Source: Mycoplasma anserisalpingitidis
GTDB lineage: Bacteria > Bacillota_I > Bacilli_A > Mycoplasmatales > Metamycoplasmataceae
Length of the DNA: 64,000 bases
Assembly (NCBI RefSeq): GCF_007859615.1
Contig: NZ_CP042295.1
Coordinates: 62,001 to 126,000, forward strand
Reading direction: 5' to 3'
The notes under the pieces were generated by a model, which did no database searches, was not told the DNA's origin, and saw nothing but the letters and a program-made list of their open reading frames with translations. Below are positions 1-10,668 of this stretch, one piece after another (within the stretch, counting starts at the first letter, position 1; every line of letters begins with the position of its first letter). Both the position numbers and the translations under genes were made by a program.

Positions 1-861
1 GCATTAGTTAACGCTAAAGAAATGCTTAGAAAAGCAAAAGAAGGTAAATATGCAATTCCTCACATTAACATTAATAACCTTGAATGAGCTAAAGCGGTTT
101 TATTAACAGCTGAAGCTGAAAAATCACCTGTTATTGTTGCTACAAGTGAAGGTGCATTAAAATACATGGGTGGATTTAATGTTGTTGTTGGAATGGTTAA
201 AGGACTTGTTGAAGACTTAAAAATTACTGTTCCTGTTGCTTTACACTTAGACCACGGTTCATATGAAGGAGCAAAAAAAGCTGTTGAAGCTGGATATACA
301 TCATTAATGTTTGATGGTTCACACTTACCATATGAAGAAAACTACGCTAAAACTAAAGAATTAGTTGAATTAGCTAAAAAACACAATATGTCAGTTGAAG
401 CCGAAATCGGAACAATTGGTGGTGAAGAAGACGGTATTGTTGGAAATGGTGAATTAGCTGATCCAAAACAAGCTAAAGAAATGGCTGCTTTAGGAATCGA
501 TGTTTTAGCAGCTGGTATTGGAAACATTCATGGACCTTACCCAGCATCATGAAAATCATTAAGTTTTGAAACTTTACAAGAAATTTCTAAAGCTGCTGGA
601 ATCGGTATTGTATTACATGGTGGAAGTGGTATTCCAAGCGATCAAATCAAAAGAGCTATCAGTGAAGGTGTTACAAAAATTAATGTTAACACAGAATTAC
701 AACAAGCTAACCACAAAGCTTTACGTGCATACATTGAATCTGGTGAAGATCTTAAAGGTAAAAACTTTGATCCACGTAAATTATTAAAATCTGGTTATGA
801 AGCTATGTGTCAAACTGTTAGAGACAAAATTCACGAATTTGGCTCAAATAATAAAGCTTAG
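1..861 (+). CDS. fba: Class II fructose-1,6-bisphosphate aldolase (5' edge cut)
   Basis: Zinc-dependent aldolase that cleaves fructose-1,6-bisphosphate to glyceraldehyde-3-phosphate and dihydroxyacetone phosphate in cytosolic glycolysis. The frame is open from base 1 to the TAG at 859-861 (286 residues visible) and contains in-frame TGA read as Trp. Seen: the LDHG zinc/catalytic segment near residue 82, the LHGGSG phosphate-binding loop near residue 204, and NVNTEL further on, all class II hallmarks. Family members begin only a residue or so before the first visible codon, so probably just the start codon is missing. tpiA elsewhere in the window handles its product. The gene ends at a strong hairpin terminator. 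Confidence 0.95.
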
Positions 862-868
862 TATGGTG

Positions 869-890
869 ATAGGCATTTTGCCTATTTTTT
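869..890 (+). terminator. Rho-independent terminator of fba
   Basis: Seven-base-pair stem ATAGGCA/TGCCTAT with a TTT loop, followed by a run of T, starting 7 bases after the fba stop codon. Confidence 0.85.
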
Positions 891-1004
891 ATTTTAATTT
901 TCCACATTCTTTCCAAAAAAGTTCATTTTTAATTCATTTTAGTTCTTTTTTCAACTTTTTTTCAAAAATGATATTTTTTAATATACAATATTACTGGGAT
1001 TGAC

Positions 1005-1637
1005 ATGAAGAAATTAAAACGTTTATTTTTATGAATGAGTTCATTAAGCTCGTTTAGTTTCATTTTTGTTAGTGCTTCATGTGGAATTGAAGTTAAAAAT
1101 AACACTGAGGTAGGCAAAAACAAAGATAAAGTCGAGTATGGAAATGAATATTATGTAATTAATGTTATTGATGGGGACACAATAATCATTGATAAGGATG
1201 ATAAACAGGTAAGAGTTAGATTATATGGTATTGATACACCTGAAACTTATAAAATCTACTCAGATGGAAGTGATAATAAAGATAGTCTAGCACGACTTGA
1301 AAATTACTATGCAATTAAAGCAAGAGATGAATTGAAAGATATGATTTGAAGCAATCAAAGAATAATTAAACTCAAGGATCTTGGACTTGATAAATACGAG
1401 AGAACTCTAGGAGTAATTTATTCAAGAAATAATGAAGATTTAAACTTAAAATTAGTAGAATCAGGTCTAGCCAGAGTTCATTATATAAGTTCAAATCCAA
1501 AAAGTGTTTATTATACAAAAACTGATTTTGAAAAAGAATATCATAAAAAATTATTGTTAATTGAGAGTGAATCCAAAAATAAAGAAGAAGGTTTTTGAAA
1601 AGAAAAGAATATTAAAGATGTATTTAAGAAAGGATAG
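1005..1637 (+). CDS. Thermonuclease (SNase-like) lipoprotein
   Basis: Predicted surface-anchored calcium-dependent nuclease of the staphylococcal nuclease family, 210 residues. The start at 1005 gives a basic N-terminus, a hydrophobic stretch and a lipobox ending SASC (lipidated Cys26). The nuclease domain shows D56-G57-D58, then RVRLYGIDTPE with R72 and E80, and KYERTLG with R133; these match the Arg-Glu-Arg catalytic set of the family. TGA codons encode Trp at residue 10 and after residue 114. A TACAAT box lies about 15 bases upstream; the ribosome site is weak. It abuts msrA by 2 bases. Inferred role: degrading host nucleic acids to feed nucleotide uptake. Confidence 0.88.
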
Positions 1638-1639
1638 TT

Positions 1640-2932
1640 ATGAAAAAAATATATTTAGCTGGAGGTTGTTTTTGGGGCGTTCAAGCATACTTTAACACCA
1701 TAAAAGGTGTTATAAATTCAACAGTAGGTTATGCGAATTCAAAAACAAAAAATCCAACTTATCAAGAAGTTAAATCACAGAAAACCGGTGCAGTTGAAGC
1801 AGTTGAAATATTCTATGATGAAAATGTAATTTCACTTAGAGAAATTACTGAAAAATTACTTGAAGTTATTGATCCAACTGAGTTAAACAAGCAAGGCGAA
1901 GATGTCGGTACTCAATACAGAAATGGAATTTATTTTATTGATTCTAAAGACGAGCAAGTTATTAAACAAGTTGTAGATAAAATTGCCAAAAATTATAATA
2001 AAGAACTTGCAACTGAAGTTTTAGAACTTAAAAATTACTATCTTGCTGAGGAATATCACCAAGATTATCTTGAAAAAAACAAAGGAGCTTATTGTCATAT
2101 TAAATTTGAAAATAAACAATCATTCAAATTAGAATTAGCTGATGAAAATAGTAAGGATGAAATTTTAGCTTTAGCTAATAAAAAACCTTATCATAATTTC
2201 TTTGTGATTGGTGATATTGAACAATTTGGTATTTTAAGTGAAACAACCAAAACCTATATTATCAGGGTAGAAAATAAAATAAGAGCAATAGCGTTTGTTT
2301 TTCTAGGAACCTTGATTTTAGTTGATGAAGATTCGCTGATTAGTGAAAAAGAGATTGCTCAAGTAATTAAAACACATAAAATAAGAAATATCATTTACCA
2401 AAAGAACAATGTAAGATCTGTTCAAAATACTTTGGATTTATTAAATCTTAAAGCTAGAAATTCAATGGAAGAGCTATTAATTTTAGATAAACCAACTTGA
2501 ACTAAACAGTATGGATTGTTATCAAGAATGGCTGAACGCGATGAAATTGAACTGATAATCGAAGGAAGAAAACAAATTAAAGAATTTACTACCATTGATG
2601 AAAGTCAAACAAGTGTTGAAATTATGACCAAACAATTTGACCAAAATTTTTATGTACCATTTATTGTTAGAGAATTTGATAAAATAATTTCTCACGCAGC
2701 TGTAACTTGTTCAACAAAAAACGCAGCTATGATTGGAGGTGTTTACACTTTAAACGAATATAGAAATAAAGGTTATGCAAAAGACTCATTAATGGGATTG
2801 TGTAACTGAATAATAAAAAATAACAAAATTCCAATTTTATTTTTCGATAATCCAAATGCTGGTAAATTATATTATTCATTAGGATTTGAAAAAGTTGGTG
2901 AAATATTTATAAGTTTTATAAGAAAGGATTAA
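1640..2932 (+). CDS. msrA: Peptide methionine sulfoxide reductase A fused to a GNAT acetyltransferase-like domain
   Basis: Residues 1 to about 155 are a complete MsrA, which reduces Met-S-sulfoxide in proteins: GGCFWG with catalytic Cys10, the GTQYR segment near 90, the AEEYHQDYL segment near 137-144, and Cys152 as a possible recycling cysteine. The frame then continues through TGA (Trp) codons to residue 430. The extra 275 residues end in a GNAT-like acetyl-CoA fold: a YRNKGYA motif-A loop and an FFDNPNAGKLYYSLGF segment typical of the last GNAT helices. MsrA alone is usually 150-210 residues, so this is a genuine fusion in frame. Thiol peroxidase follows after one base, so the two are likely one oxidative-stress operon. 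The substrate of the acetyltransferase part is unknown. Confidence 0.88.
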
Positions 2933-2933
2933 T

Positions 2934-3440
2934 ATGAAAAAAATATTTTTTAAAGATTTAGAGGTGACTTTATTTGGAGAACAATTAAAAGTAGGTGATT
3001 CTCTTAATAATATTAGTGATTTATATCCAGCTGGAAGTTTTGCTGGACAAACTGTTGAATTCGATAAAGAAAAATACAAAATTTTAACAACATATCCATC
3101 AGTTGATACTAGTGTTTGTGATTTTCAAGTATTAGAATTATCTAAAATAACTTCAGAATATCCAGAATTTGATTATATTGGTATTTCTGTAGACTTACCG
3201 TCTGCATTAAATTCATATAAATCAATGCATCCTACTGGTTCAATTAAGATGTATTCAGACTATAGAAATAAAAATTTTGCTAAAAAATCTGGACTATTAA
3301 TTGACGAATTGCAATTATTAGGAAGATCTATTTTTGTTTTAGATAAAGAAAATAAAGTAGTATATTCTGAAATCAAAGAACAAGTAGGTGAACAAATAAA
3401 CTTTGAAAAATTAAGAGAAGTTCTTAATAGTATTAAGTAG
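2934..3440 (+). CDS. tpx: Thiol peroxidase (Tpx, peroxiredoxin family), one-cysteine form
   Basis: 168-residue peroxiredoxin that reduces hydroperoxides. The peroxidatic motif PSVDTSVC puts Cys62 at the expected place, and the overall order (SFAGQTV-like start, DLPSALNSY, RSIFVLD) fits Tpx. The usual resolving cysteine, normally in the segment after SxDLP, is absent; Cys62 is the only cysteine in the protein. It therefore cannot form the usual intramolecular disulfide and must be reduced by an external thiol. ATG lies one base after the msrA-GNAT stop, with AAGGA before it. Confidence 0.9.
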   Translation: MKKIFFKDLEVTLFGEQLKVGDSLNNISDLYPAGSFAGQTVEFDKEKYKILTTYPSVDTSVCDFQVLELSKITSEYPEFDYIGISVDLPSALNSYKSMHPTGSIKMYSDYRNKNFAKKSGLLIDELQLLGRSIFVLDKENKVVYSEIKEQVGEQINFEKLREVLNSIK

Positions 3441-3469
3441 TTTTCACTAAAAAGATAAGAGGTAATAAA

Positions 3470-4189
3470 ATGAAAAAACAATTGATTTTAGGACACAGAG
3501 GTTATTCAGCAGTTGCACCAGAAAATACAAAACTAGCCTTTGATGCAGCACTTATTTTTGGTTTTGATGGTGTTGAAATGGATGTTCATCAAACTAAAGA
3601 TGGAGAATTAGTAGTGATACATGATGAAAGTACATTAAGAACAGCAAAAGAAGATTTTAAGATACTAAACACAAATTACAAAAAAGTTGAAAATCTTGAC
3701 TACTCTTCATTTTTTAAGATTGCAACTCCAAAACAAAAATTATTAACATTGAAAGAATTTTTGGATTTATATGCCTATGTTGAGACATTTAAAATGATTA
3801 ATATTGAAATTAAAACTGATGTTATTGAATATGATAATATTGAACAAAGAATCAATGATTTATGTTTACAATACCCAAATATTGAAGATAAATTAGTTTT
3901 TAGTTCCTTCAATTTTAATAGTCTAAGAAAACTTAAAAAAATAAATCCTAAATGAAAATTAGGATTCCTATTTTGAAAAAAAAGTCAAATAGAAGAAATT
4001 TCAAAACAAGAAATTCTTGACACAGTTGATTATTTACACCCTTGAGCAAAACTTTATAAAAGAAATAAAGAATTAATATCGTCATTTAAATTACCACTTA
4101 ATATTTGAACTATTAAATCAAAAAAAGAGTTTAAACATTTCGAAGAAGATGAAAATGTTTTAAGTCAAATTAGTAATTACAAGTTTTAA
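3470..4189 (+). CDS. glpQ: Glycerophosphodiester phosphodiesterase
   Basis: 239-residue cytosolic-type GDPD that splits glycerophosphodiesters into glycerol-3-phosphate and an alcohol. Seen: HRG at residues 9-11 followed by APENT, then VEMDVH with metal ligands near E36 and D38, and VVIHDE with H51. The C-terminal part is recovered by reading three TGA-rich stretches as Trp; the ORF ends at TAA 4187-4189. AAGATAAGAGG lies ahead of the ATG. No signal peptide is seen. In mycoplasmas this enzyme can feed glycerol-3-phosphate oxidase and peroxide production; that link is family knowledge, as no glpO is in the window. Confidence 0.88.
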
Positions 4190-4202
4190 ACTCTATTTTT
4201 AT

Positions 4203-4230
4203 CACAACTAATCAATGGTTGTGTTTTTTT
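4203..4230 (+). terminator. Terminator after the glycerophosphodiesterase gene
   Basis: Stem CACAAC/GTTGTG with a run of seven T, closing the msrA-tpx-glpQ region. The following 160 bases to the next gene are AT-rich with no gene visible. Confidence 0.8.
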
Positions 4231-4379
4231 ATAAATGAAGTATTTACTAGATTGTTTATTTTTGCTAAATTCATTATTTGCTTAAATATTTGCTAAGTTT
4301 AAAAATGAATTAATTGGAATTCGTTCTTATTTTTCCATTTTATATTATTTTAAATACTTTTGCTAATTATTTTAAATAA

Positions 4380-4385
4380 TATAAT
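4380..4385 (+). promoter_or_regulatory. -10 box for the EIIB-like/helicase operon
   Basis: Perfect TATAAT six bases before the ATG at 4392. The short distance implies a leaderless or nearly leaderless mRNA. No convincing -35 box is seen. Confidence 0.6.
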
Positions 4386-4391
4386 TAATAT

Positions 4392-4751
4392 ATGAATTTT
4401 AAGATGAAGTTAAAAGTTATTTTTTTAAGCATTATAACTCTTGGATTTATTTGAATAAAATGAACTAAAGAATCAAAAAATCAAGATAACACAATTTATC
4501 AATCCAAAAAAAGTGGTATTAATGTGCATAAATTGCTTGAATATATTGGTAAAAATAATATAAAAAGTATCTCAAATACAAGTTCAAGATTGGTTTTAGA
4601 AATAATAAATCCTGAAGAAATACAAATTGAAAATATTAAAAAAATAGGTAAAGTTAGTGGGATTATGTTAAATTCTAAAAAAATTTCAATTATTTTAAAT
4701 GAATACACTTTAGCTGTAAAAGAAGAATTAGAATCATTAAGAGGTAAATAA
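4392..4751 (+). CDS. Membrane-anchored PTS EIIB-like domain protein lacking the phospho-cysteine
   Basis: 119 residues read through two TGA (Trp) codons. The N-terminus is one hydrophobic segment (about residues 5-22, ending WIKW). The rest resembles a glucose-family PTS EIIB domain: KLLEYIGKNNIKSISN, then a segment where EIIB has NCATRL but this protein has NTSSRL, then IKKIGKVSGIM and a short strand. The phosphorylated cysteine is thus replaced by Thr or Ser, so phosphotransfer is unlikely. It sits one base before the helicase start and shares its promoter. Function unknown; a binding or regulatory role is possible but is inference. Confidence 0.6.
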
Positions 4752-4752
4752 T

Positions 4753-7700
4753 ATGAATCAATCAAACAGTTTTGTAAAAAACCCTAATCAAAGATATGCT
4801 GCAATTTTAGATAATTTACTCGAAGTAACTCAGAATGACCCTTCAGTTTTTACATCTCTTAATACAAATCATTTCTATGATTTTTACAAAGTTTTTGGTA
4901 GAGAATACTTTAGTGCTTTAGTAAGAGTTAGTTCTTCAAGTGGGGCTAAAATCGAATTGCCATTTATTGAATCTAACTTATCAAGAGTTAGAAAAGCTGC
5001 TGAAAACATTGAAGAACCAAGTTTGATGCTTGAACTTTTTAAAAATAACGACCTTGAATTAAGTGATAACATTAAATCACAATTATTTTCTAATTTTGAA
5101 AATACTAAACCAAAATTAATTGAAAAAATTAGAGTAGACATTCAAAAATCTGCATTGAAATGAAAAATTCTTGAAAGAAAAGCTCTTTCTGTTTTAGATG
5201 AAACTAATATTTGACCAATGCACCTTGGTTTCTTATATGTTTCAGTTTCTATTGAAGATAAGAAAATTTATGCACCCTTATTTTTTCATGAAGTAAGTAT
5301 TGAATTTAAAAATGGTAGACCTTTTTTAATTGTTCACAAAAATGTTAAATTAAATGAAAAACTTGTGTTTATTCTTAATAATGCTGGTTTTAATATCAAT
5401 ATAACATTTGATTATTCAGGAATGTCTATTGAACAAATAATCTTTAGACTAAGTAGAGACTGAAATAATGTTTTCCCACTTCCAGAAAGTATAGTAACTC
5501 CTTTTGAGAAAAAGAATCCAGACAACATTAATAATAAAACCATCCAATTCCATACTGGTATGGTTTTAGGTATATTTTTACCTGGTGGTGGATATTCAAG
5601 AAAGAGAATGAAAGAAATTATTGATAATGATGAAATTGATAAAATCTTTAACATTGATTTTCTTAAATCTGCATATGCTAAAAAATTGGATAAACAAATT
5701 TTCACAGATAAACCAAAATTATTCAACATCACTAAAACAAATTTCTCACAAGACAGAGCTATTTTATCATCGCTAATCCAAGATACAGTTATTTGAGGTC
5801 CACCTGGTACTGGTAAATCTCAAACTATTGTTAACTTACTTGCTAATATTCTTTTTGTTGGAAGAACCGCTTTAGTTGCTTCACAAAAAAAAGCAGCTCT
5901 TGAAGTTATTAGAAACCGTTTACAAGATCTTAGAATGTTCTGTTTATGTTTACTAACAAGTAAAGATTTTAGCAAAAGAAGTTTTTATGAACCTCTTCAA
6001 GCATTTATTGATTATTTAGAGTATTTTAGTGAATTTAAATCTCTTCCAGCTGGTGGTAACCAAATAATTCAAGATGATGAATTAAAATGAATTGAAATTA
6101 CTAAAGATATAAATAAAAGTCAATCGGTTGATAAAATTCTTGATACATATAGATTTTTAATGTCTAATTGTTATAAAGCATTGAGTTCAAACACTAAAGA
6201 ATCTGCAACAAATTTAAGTGAAACAGGACTAAATAAAACTGATTATGATAATTTAAGAATTTTAGCTAAAAATGTTGAAATGCCTCATAGTGTTTCACAA
6301 AGCGGAACTATAGATTTAACTGAATTCGGTCCATGAAAAAAAGAATTCATGAGATTGAATGACAAATCAAATGCTTTTACTAGATATACAAATCCTGAGA
6401 ACTTTAAACACTATAGACAATTAAGAAAACGAGCTAAAGAAATCGAAAACTTATTACCACGTAATTACTCAGGTCAAATTAGTGATTTCTTTATTAAAAC
6501 AGCTTCAGTTTCATATGAACAACTAGAATGAGTTGAATCAATTTCAAGCAGACAACCTGATTATGATCGTAATGAGTTAACTGAAATTGAAAATATCAAA
6601 AAAATCATGACAATTAACACAATAAGAAAAATTACTCGTTTTAGTCCGGAAGATTTACAAATGTATAAGGAATTTGCTGCAACAATTAGATTAGCAAATA
6701 TGGACCCGCACAAATTCATTAAAAATTATGGAAGAATTATTAAGAAAATCATTCCTGTTGTAATTACTACTCCCGACACTGACTTAAGTATTTGAGAAAA
6801 AGGCGAGTTTGATTATGTTATTCTTGATGAATCATCACAGATTTTTATCGAGAAAGGTTTACCATTACTTTATTTAGGTAAAACAAAAATTCTTTCTGGT
6901 GATGAAAATCAAATGCGTCCAACTAACTGATTCGGTGTAAGAAGTAGTGATGACACAATTTTTGGAAATGTTGAATCACTTCTTGATTATGCACTAAGTT
7001 TAGGTGTATTTAAAATTTTACTTGACAAAAACTATCGTGCTAACCACGCTTCATTAATGACTTTCTCGTCAAAACACTTTTATAAATCACAACTTGACGT
7101 AGTCGATGTTGCTGGTGCTAATGATGAAGACGCTATAGAAGTTATTCAAGTAAATGGTAAATGAGAAGACAACAAAAATATCGTAGAAGCTAACAAAGCT
7201 ATAGAGATTCTCAAAGAAAACATAGATAATTATAAAAAAATCATTTTACTTTCATTTAATGCTAAGCAAGGTGATTATATTACCAACTTAATTATTCAGA
7301 AATATCCTGATCTTGAAATGGCGATGCGAGAAAATCGTCTTATGATAAGAAATCTTGAAAATATCCAAGGTGACGAGGCTGATTTAGTTGTAGCTACGGT
7401 GGCTTACGATAAAACAGCTAAAATTTTCTCAACATATGTTGGTCGTACAGGTGGTATGAACGCATTAAATGTTGCTATTTCTCGTGCAAAAGACAAAATG
7501 ATTGTTATTAAAACAATTAAATCAACAGATATTTCAAACAACACAAACAGTACCGATACAATGATTTTCAGACTTTGATTAGAGTTCCTAGAAAAAACAG
7601 ATCAAGAAAGACGTGATTTTGTAAAAATCGCTATTAATCGTGGTAAAAATTCAACTCTAACCAGTTATGAAAATAACATTTCAGAAATTGTAGTTAATGA

Positions 7701-8286
7701 CATTGACAAGGTTACAAGAAATAAAACTAATGTTGAATTAGTTCAAAATTACTCTGTTGGAACATTAAATATTGATTTAATGGTCTTAGTTGATAAAAAA
7801 CCATATAAAGCTTATATTTTTGATGATTTTAGTTATGTTAAAAACGTAAATAATTTTATTGAATTTAAGGATAAATATAAATTCTTGAAATCTAAAAATT
7901 ATGATGTTAAATTAGTAAATATCATTAATTGAGCAATCGTTAAAAACAGCGAAATGAAATGTTATGAAGATAGCAAAATATTGCAATTCATTAATTCAAA
8001 TTATGGAGCAAATAATTTCACTAGAAATAATGATGATGAAGAAATTGCATTAAATCTTTCTGATGATTTCTACAATGAAAACACTTCTAAAGATATTAAT
8101 GAATTATCTAAAGAATGAGCACTATACTTTAGTGATGAGGAAAAAGAGGAAGATGCTAATACAAAAGAGTTGATCAAACCTGAAGTAGTTAAAAAAGCAA
8201 CAAAAAATAAAGAAAATAATGCATTAAAACCAACTAAAAAAACCAGTTCTAAAAAAACTTCTTCAAAAATTACTAAGGAAAAATAA
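4753..8286 (+). CDS. Large superfamily 1 (UvrD/Upf1-like) helicase
   Basis: 1177 residues once about ten in-frame TGA are read as Trp. Helicase motifs in order: Walker A GPPGTGKS at 349-356, Walker B VILDES with D692 and E693, GDENQMRP near 716, NYRA near 760, and motif VI NVAISRAK at 906-913 with Arg911. The N-terminal 340 residues and the linker between motifs I and II are long and of unknown fold, like multidomain AAA_11/AAA_12 helicases. The C-terminal end is Lys/Thr/Ser-rich and probably disordered. ATP-driven unwinding of DNA or RNA is likely; the pathway is not clear. Predicted cytosolic, in one operon with the EIIB-like protein and the ArsR-type regulator. Confidence 0.85.
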
Positions 8287-8288
8287 TT

Positions 8289-8636
8289 TTGATTAAATTA
8301 GAAGATTTCTTTAAGGTTTGTTCTTCAAAGATAAATTTAGAGTTACTAATTCACTTGTACCTTTGTGAAGAAAACGAATGTAATGTTCAATCACTTGTAG
8401 AACTTACTGGTCAAAAACAAGCTAATATTTCAAAACATTTTATGTATTTAAGGAAATTAAAATTAGTTGAATCATTTAAAAATGGTGCTAATGTATTTTA
8501 TAAATTAAATCCTGAATTTAAGAAAACTTATTCAAAATATTTAGATCATATTTCACTTGATCCAGATTATTCAAAATTTGCATGTGAATGCATTGATTGA
8601 AATAATGTTAAACGTGAAATAATTCATAATCATTAA
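8289..8636 (+). CDS. ArsR-family winged-helix transcriptional regulator
   Basis: 115 residues starting at TTG 8289, two bases after the helicase stop; AAGGAA at 8275-8280 gives a good ribosome-site spacing for this TTG. The fold is helix-turn-helix plus wing: LVELTGQKQANISKHFMYL is the recognition region and NGANVFYKL the wing. Cysteines lie in LCEENEC just before the HTH and in FACEC near the C-terminus; ArsR metal sensors carry thiols at the first of these places, so metal or redox sensing is possible but not shown. It may regulate its own operon. Confidence 0.8.
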
Positions 8637-8640
8637 AATT

Positions 8641-8663
8641 TCAACCTTAGGGGTTGATTTTTT
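8641..8663 (+). terminator. Terminator of the helicase-arsR operon
   Basis: Stem TCAACC/GGTTGA with a five-base loop followed by TTTTTT, just after the stop at 8636. Confidence 0.85.
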
Positions 8664-8666
8664 AAT

Positions 8667-8691
8667 TAAAAAAAGCACAACTATGTGTGCT
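8667..8691 (-). terminator. Terminator of the def-cvpA operon
   Basis: Read on the minus strand: stem AGCACA/TGTGCT with a six-base loop and a T run, directly after the minus-strand stop at 8700. Confidence 0.8.
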
Positions 8692-8699
8692 AATCTAAA

Positions 8700-9890
8700 C
8701 TAATTTCCTGAATTTTTTAATTCAACTGCTTTATTAATGATGTCTTTTAGTTTATCATTAATTTCATCAAATTTAATATTACTTTCGTTTCCTAATTGAC
8801 TTTTAACTAGCGAAACACCTAACTCAACAATTTTAACACCATTGTTAGATAATGATGATAAACCTTCCTCTTCGATAACCGATAATAAAGCATCTAATTG
8901 CTTAGAATTTCCTAAATTTTCTCTAGCACCTTTTATAAATTCAGCTGTAAATTCATTTATTTGTTCAGTTGTTATTTCATTAGTATTAATTTCAGTTATC
9001 TTATTTAGACCTTCGATAACTTCTTTGTTATTTTTGAGATTTTGAACTAAACCTTCGTTATCGCCAATTAATTCTTCAAAAATTTTATTAATTGAATCTC
9101 CTTCAGATGGTTTTTCAGCAGGTTGGTTTGGATTTGTTGTTTCTGTTGAGCTTCCGTCTGAAGTGTTAGGTTGCATGGGTTCTATAGGTTTGTTTTCTTC
9201 TTTTTTATTGTTTTGAGTAATCAACTTGTCTAATAAATTACCTATAGCAGGATCATTAAGAATATTATGAGCTCCTTCTTTTCTTTCTTCTGGATTATCA
9301 CTATTAATTTTATTGATACTTTCCGTAGTTTTAGCTAAGGATTCTATAATTCCCTCTGCTCCATTAGCAGTAGTGAAAGAAAAACCGATACTTAAAGCAC
9401 TTACAAATTTGCTCATTCCATTATCATGTTTAGTGATTGGTGTAACTATTGCTGTTGAAAAAGCTGCAATAGGTAATGAACCAGCCATACTGATTAAACC
9501 ATAAAAAGGTCTCATGAAAGTTCTTTTAGGTTTTTTTCTAAACATTCCGATAATACCGGAAATGATCATAAAAATTATTAAAGTAATTAAATGAATAAAT
9601 AATGCTAAATATCCTACTATATTGTCTAGAAGGCCAGAATCTTTTAACATTCCTGTATCATCAGCACTAGATAAAGCATTACCTATTGTCGATCTAAGAG
9701 ATACAGAAATTATTGCCGCAACAACTAAGGCTGCAAAAATAATGACTACATTGATTATATTCGCAATCAATCCACGTTTAAATCCTCATAAATAACCTAA
9801 GATCAATACCAAAACAAATCAAACAGCCATAATTGCTGTTGTATATTTAAAATCTAGAATACCATTTAGTTGATTTATAAATTCTTCCAT
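8700..9890 (-). CDS. CvpA-like membrane protein with long hydrophilic tail
   Basis: 396 residues from the ATG at 9890, preceded by AAGGATT. The N-terminal 60 residues show the CvpA-type pattern: a hydrophobic helix, then GYLWGFKRGLI, then a second helix. About four membrane segments lie in the first 150 residues, followed by roughly 200 hydrophilic residues including a Pro/Thr/Glu/Ser-rich linker (PNTSDGSSTETTNPNQPAEK) and helical stretches. Start chosen because the first 40 residues contain two TGA-Trp and complete the CvpA motif. It is downstream of def with a 12-base gap. The family (colicin V production) has no firm biochemical role. Confidence 0.65.
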
Positions 9891-9902
9891 TTTAAATCCT
9901 TT

Positions 9903-10451
9903 CTATAAATATTTACATTTTTCTTTTTTTCTTCAAGGGTGTTTTTTATTAATGTGGTCAATAAATAATTTACCATCTAGATGGTCTAATTCATGTTGCA
10001 TCACAATAGCTACATAGTCAGAAACATCATAAGTCACTTCTTTTTGTTGAAAATAACTATAAGCTTTTACAACAATTCTATTTGCTCTATGAATAAAACC
10101 TTCTTGATTAGGTCAACTATCATCAACACTTAAACATCCTTCGCCTTCAGCTAAAGCATTAAGCATTACAGCTTTATTAAGAACAACAGGATTAAACAAA
10201 ACATCTCTAAAAATAGTTCTATCTTGATAATCTTTTACGTGGATATAAAATACTCTTTTTAATATTCCATATTGAACTGCAGCAACTCCGACAGCTGGTC
10301 TAAATTTAGTGTTAGGTTTTTGACTATCATCAACATGATAAATCATTTTTTCTGCTAATTCAATATCCTCATCAGACAAAGGAATTGGAACTTCTAATGA
10401 TTTTTCTCTTAAAACTTTTCTTGGTAGTTTAACTAAATTTATTTCATACAT
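9903..10451 (-). CDS. def: Peptide deformylase
   Basis: 182-residue metalloenzyme removing the N-formyl group from new proteins. The three family motifs are present: GVAAVQ (motif 1, usually GxGxAAxQ), EGCLS (motif 2, metal Cys), and HELDH (motif 3) in the stretch recovered beyond a TGA (Trp). The C-terminus is basic. It starts at ATG 10451 with no strong ribosome site in view and leads the short def-cvpA operon. Confidence 0.93.
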
Positions 10452-10668
10452 TTCTTAATTATATAAAATAATATAAAAAAACATCAGAATAAAAAATATT
10501 ACACATAAATAAAATAATTTAATATTCACATTTTCATTAATCTAAAGTTTATTCACTAATTAGCTTACTTAGTATTTTTAGATACTTAAACAAACTATTT
10601 TTTATATATTCAAGGTCAAAACCATTTTATAATATTAAAATTTATGATTTTGTTATAATAAAATAACT
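10452..10668. other. Divergent intergenic region between def and prfA
   Basis: 217 bases of AT-rich sequence between divergent genes. It must carry both promoters; a TATAAT for prfA is visible at 10654. No ORF, hairpin or RNA gene is recognised. Confidence 0.5.
10654..10659 (+). promoter_or_regulatory. -10 box for prfA
   Basis: TATAAT ten bases before the prfA ATG at 10669, in the context TTTGTTATAATAAAAT; no clear -35. Confidence 0.65.
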
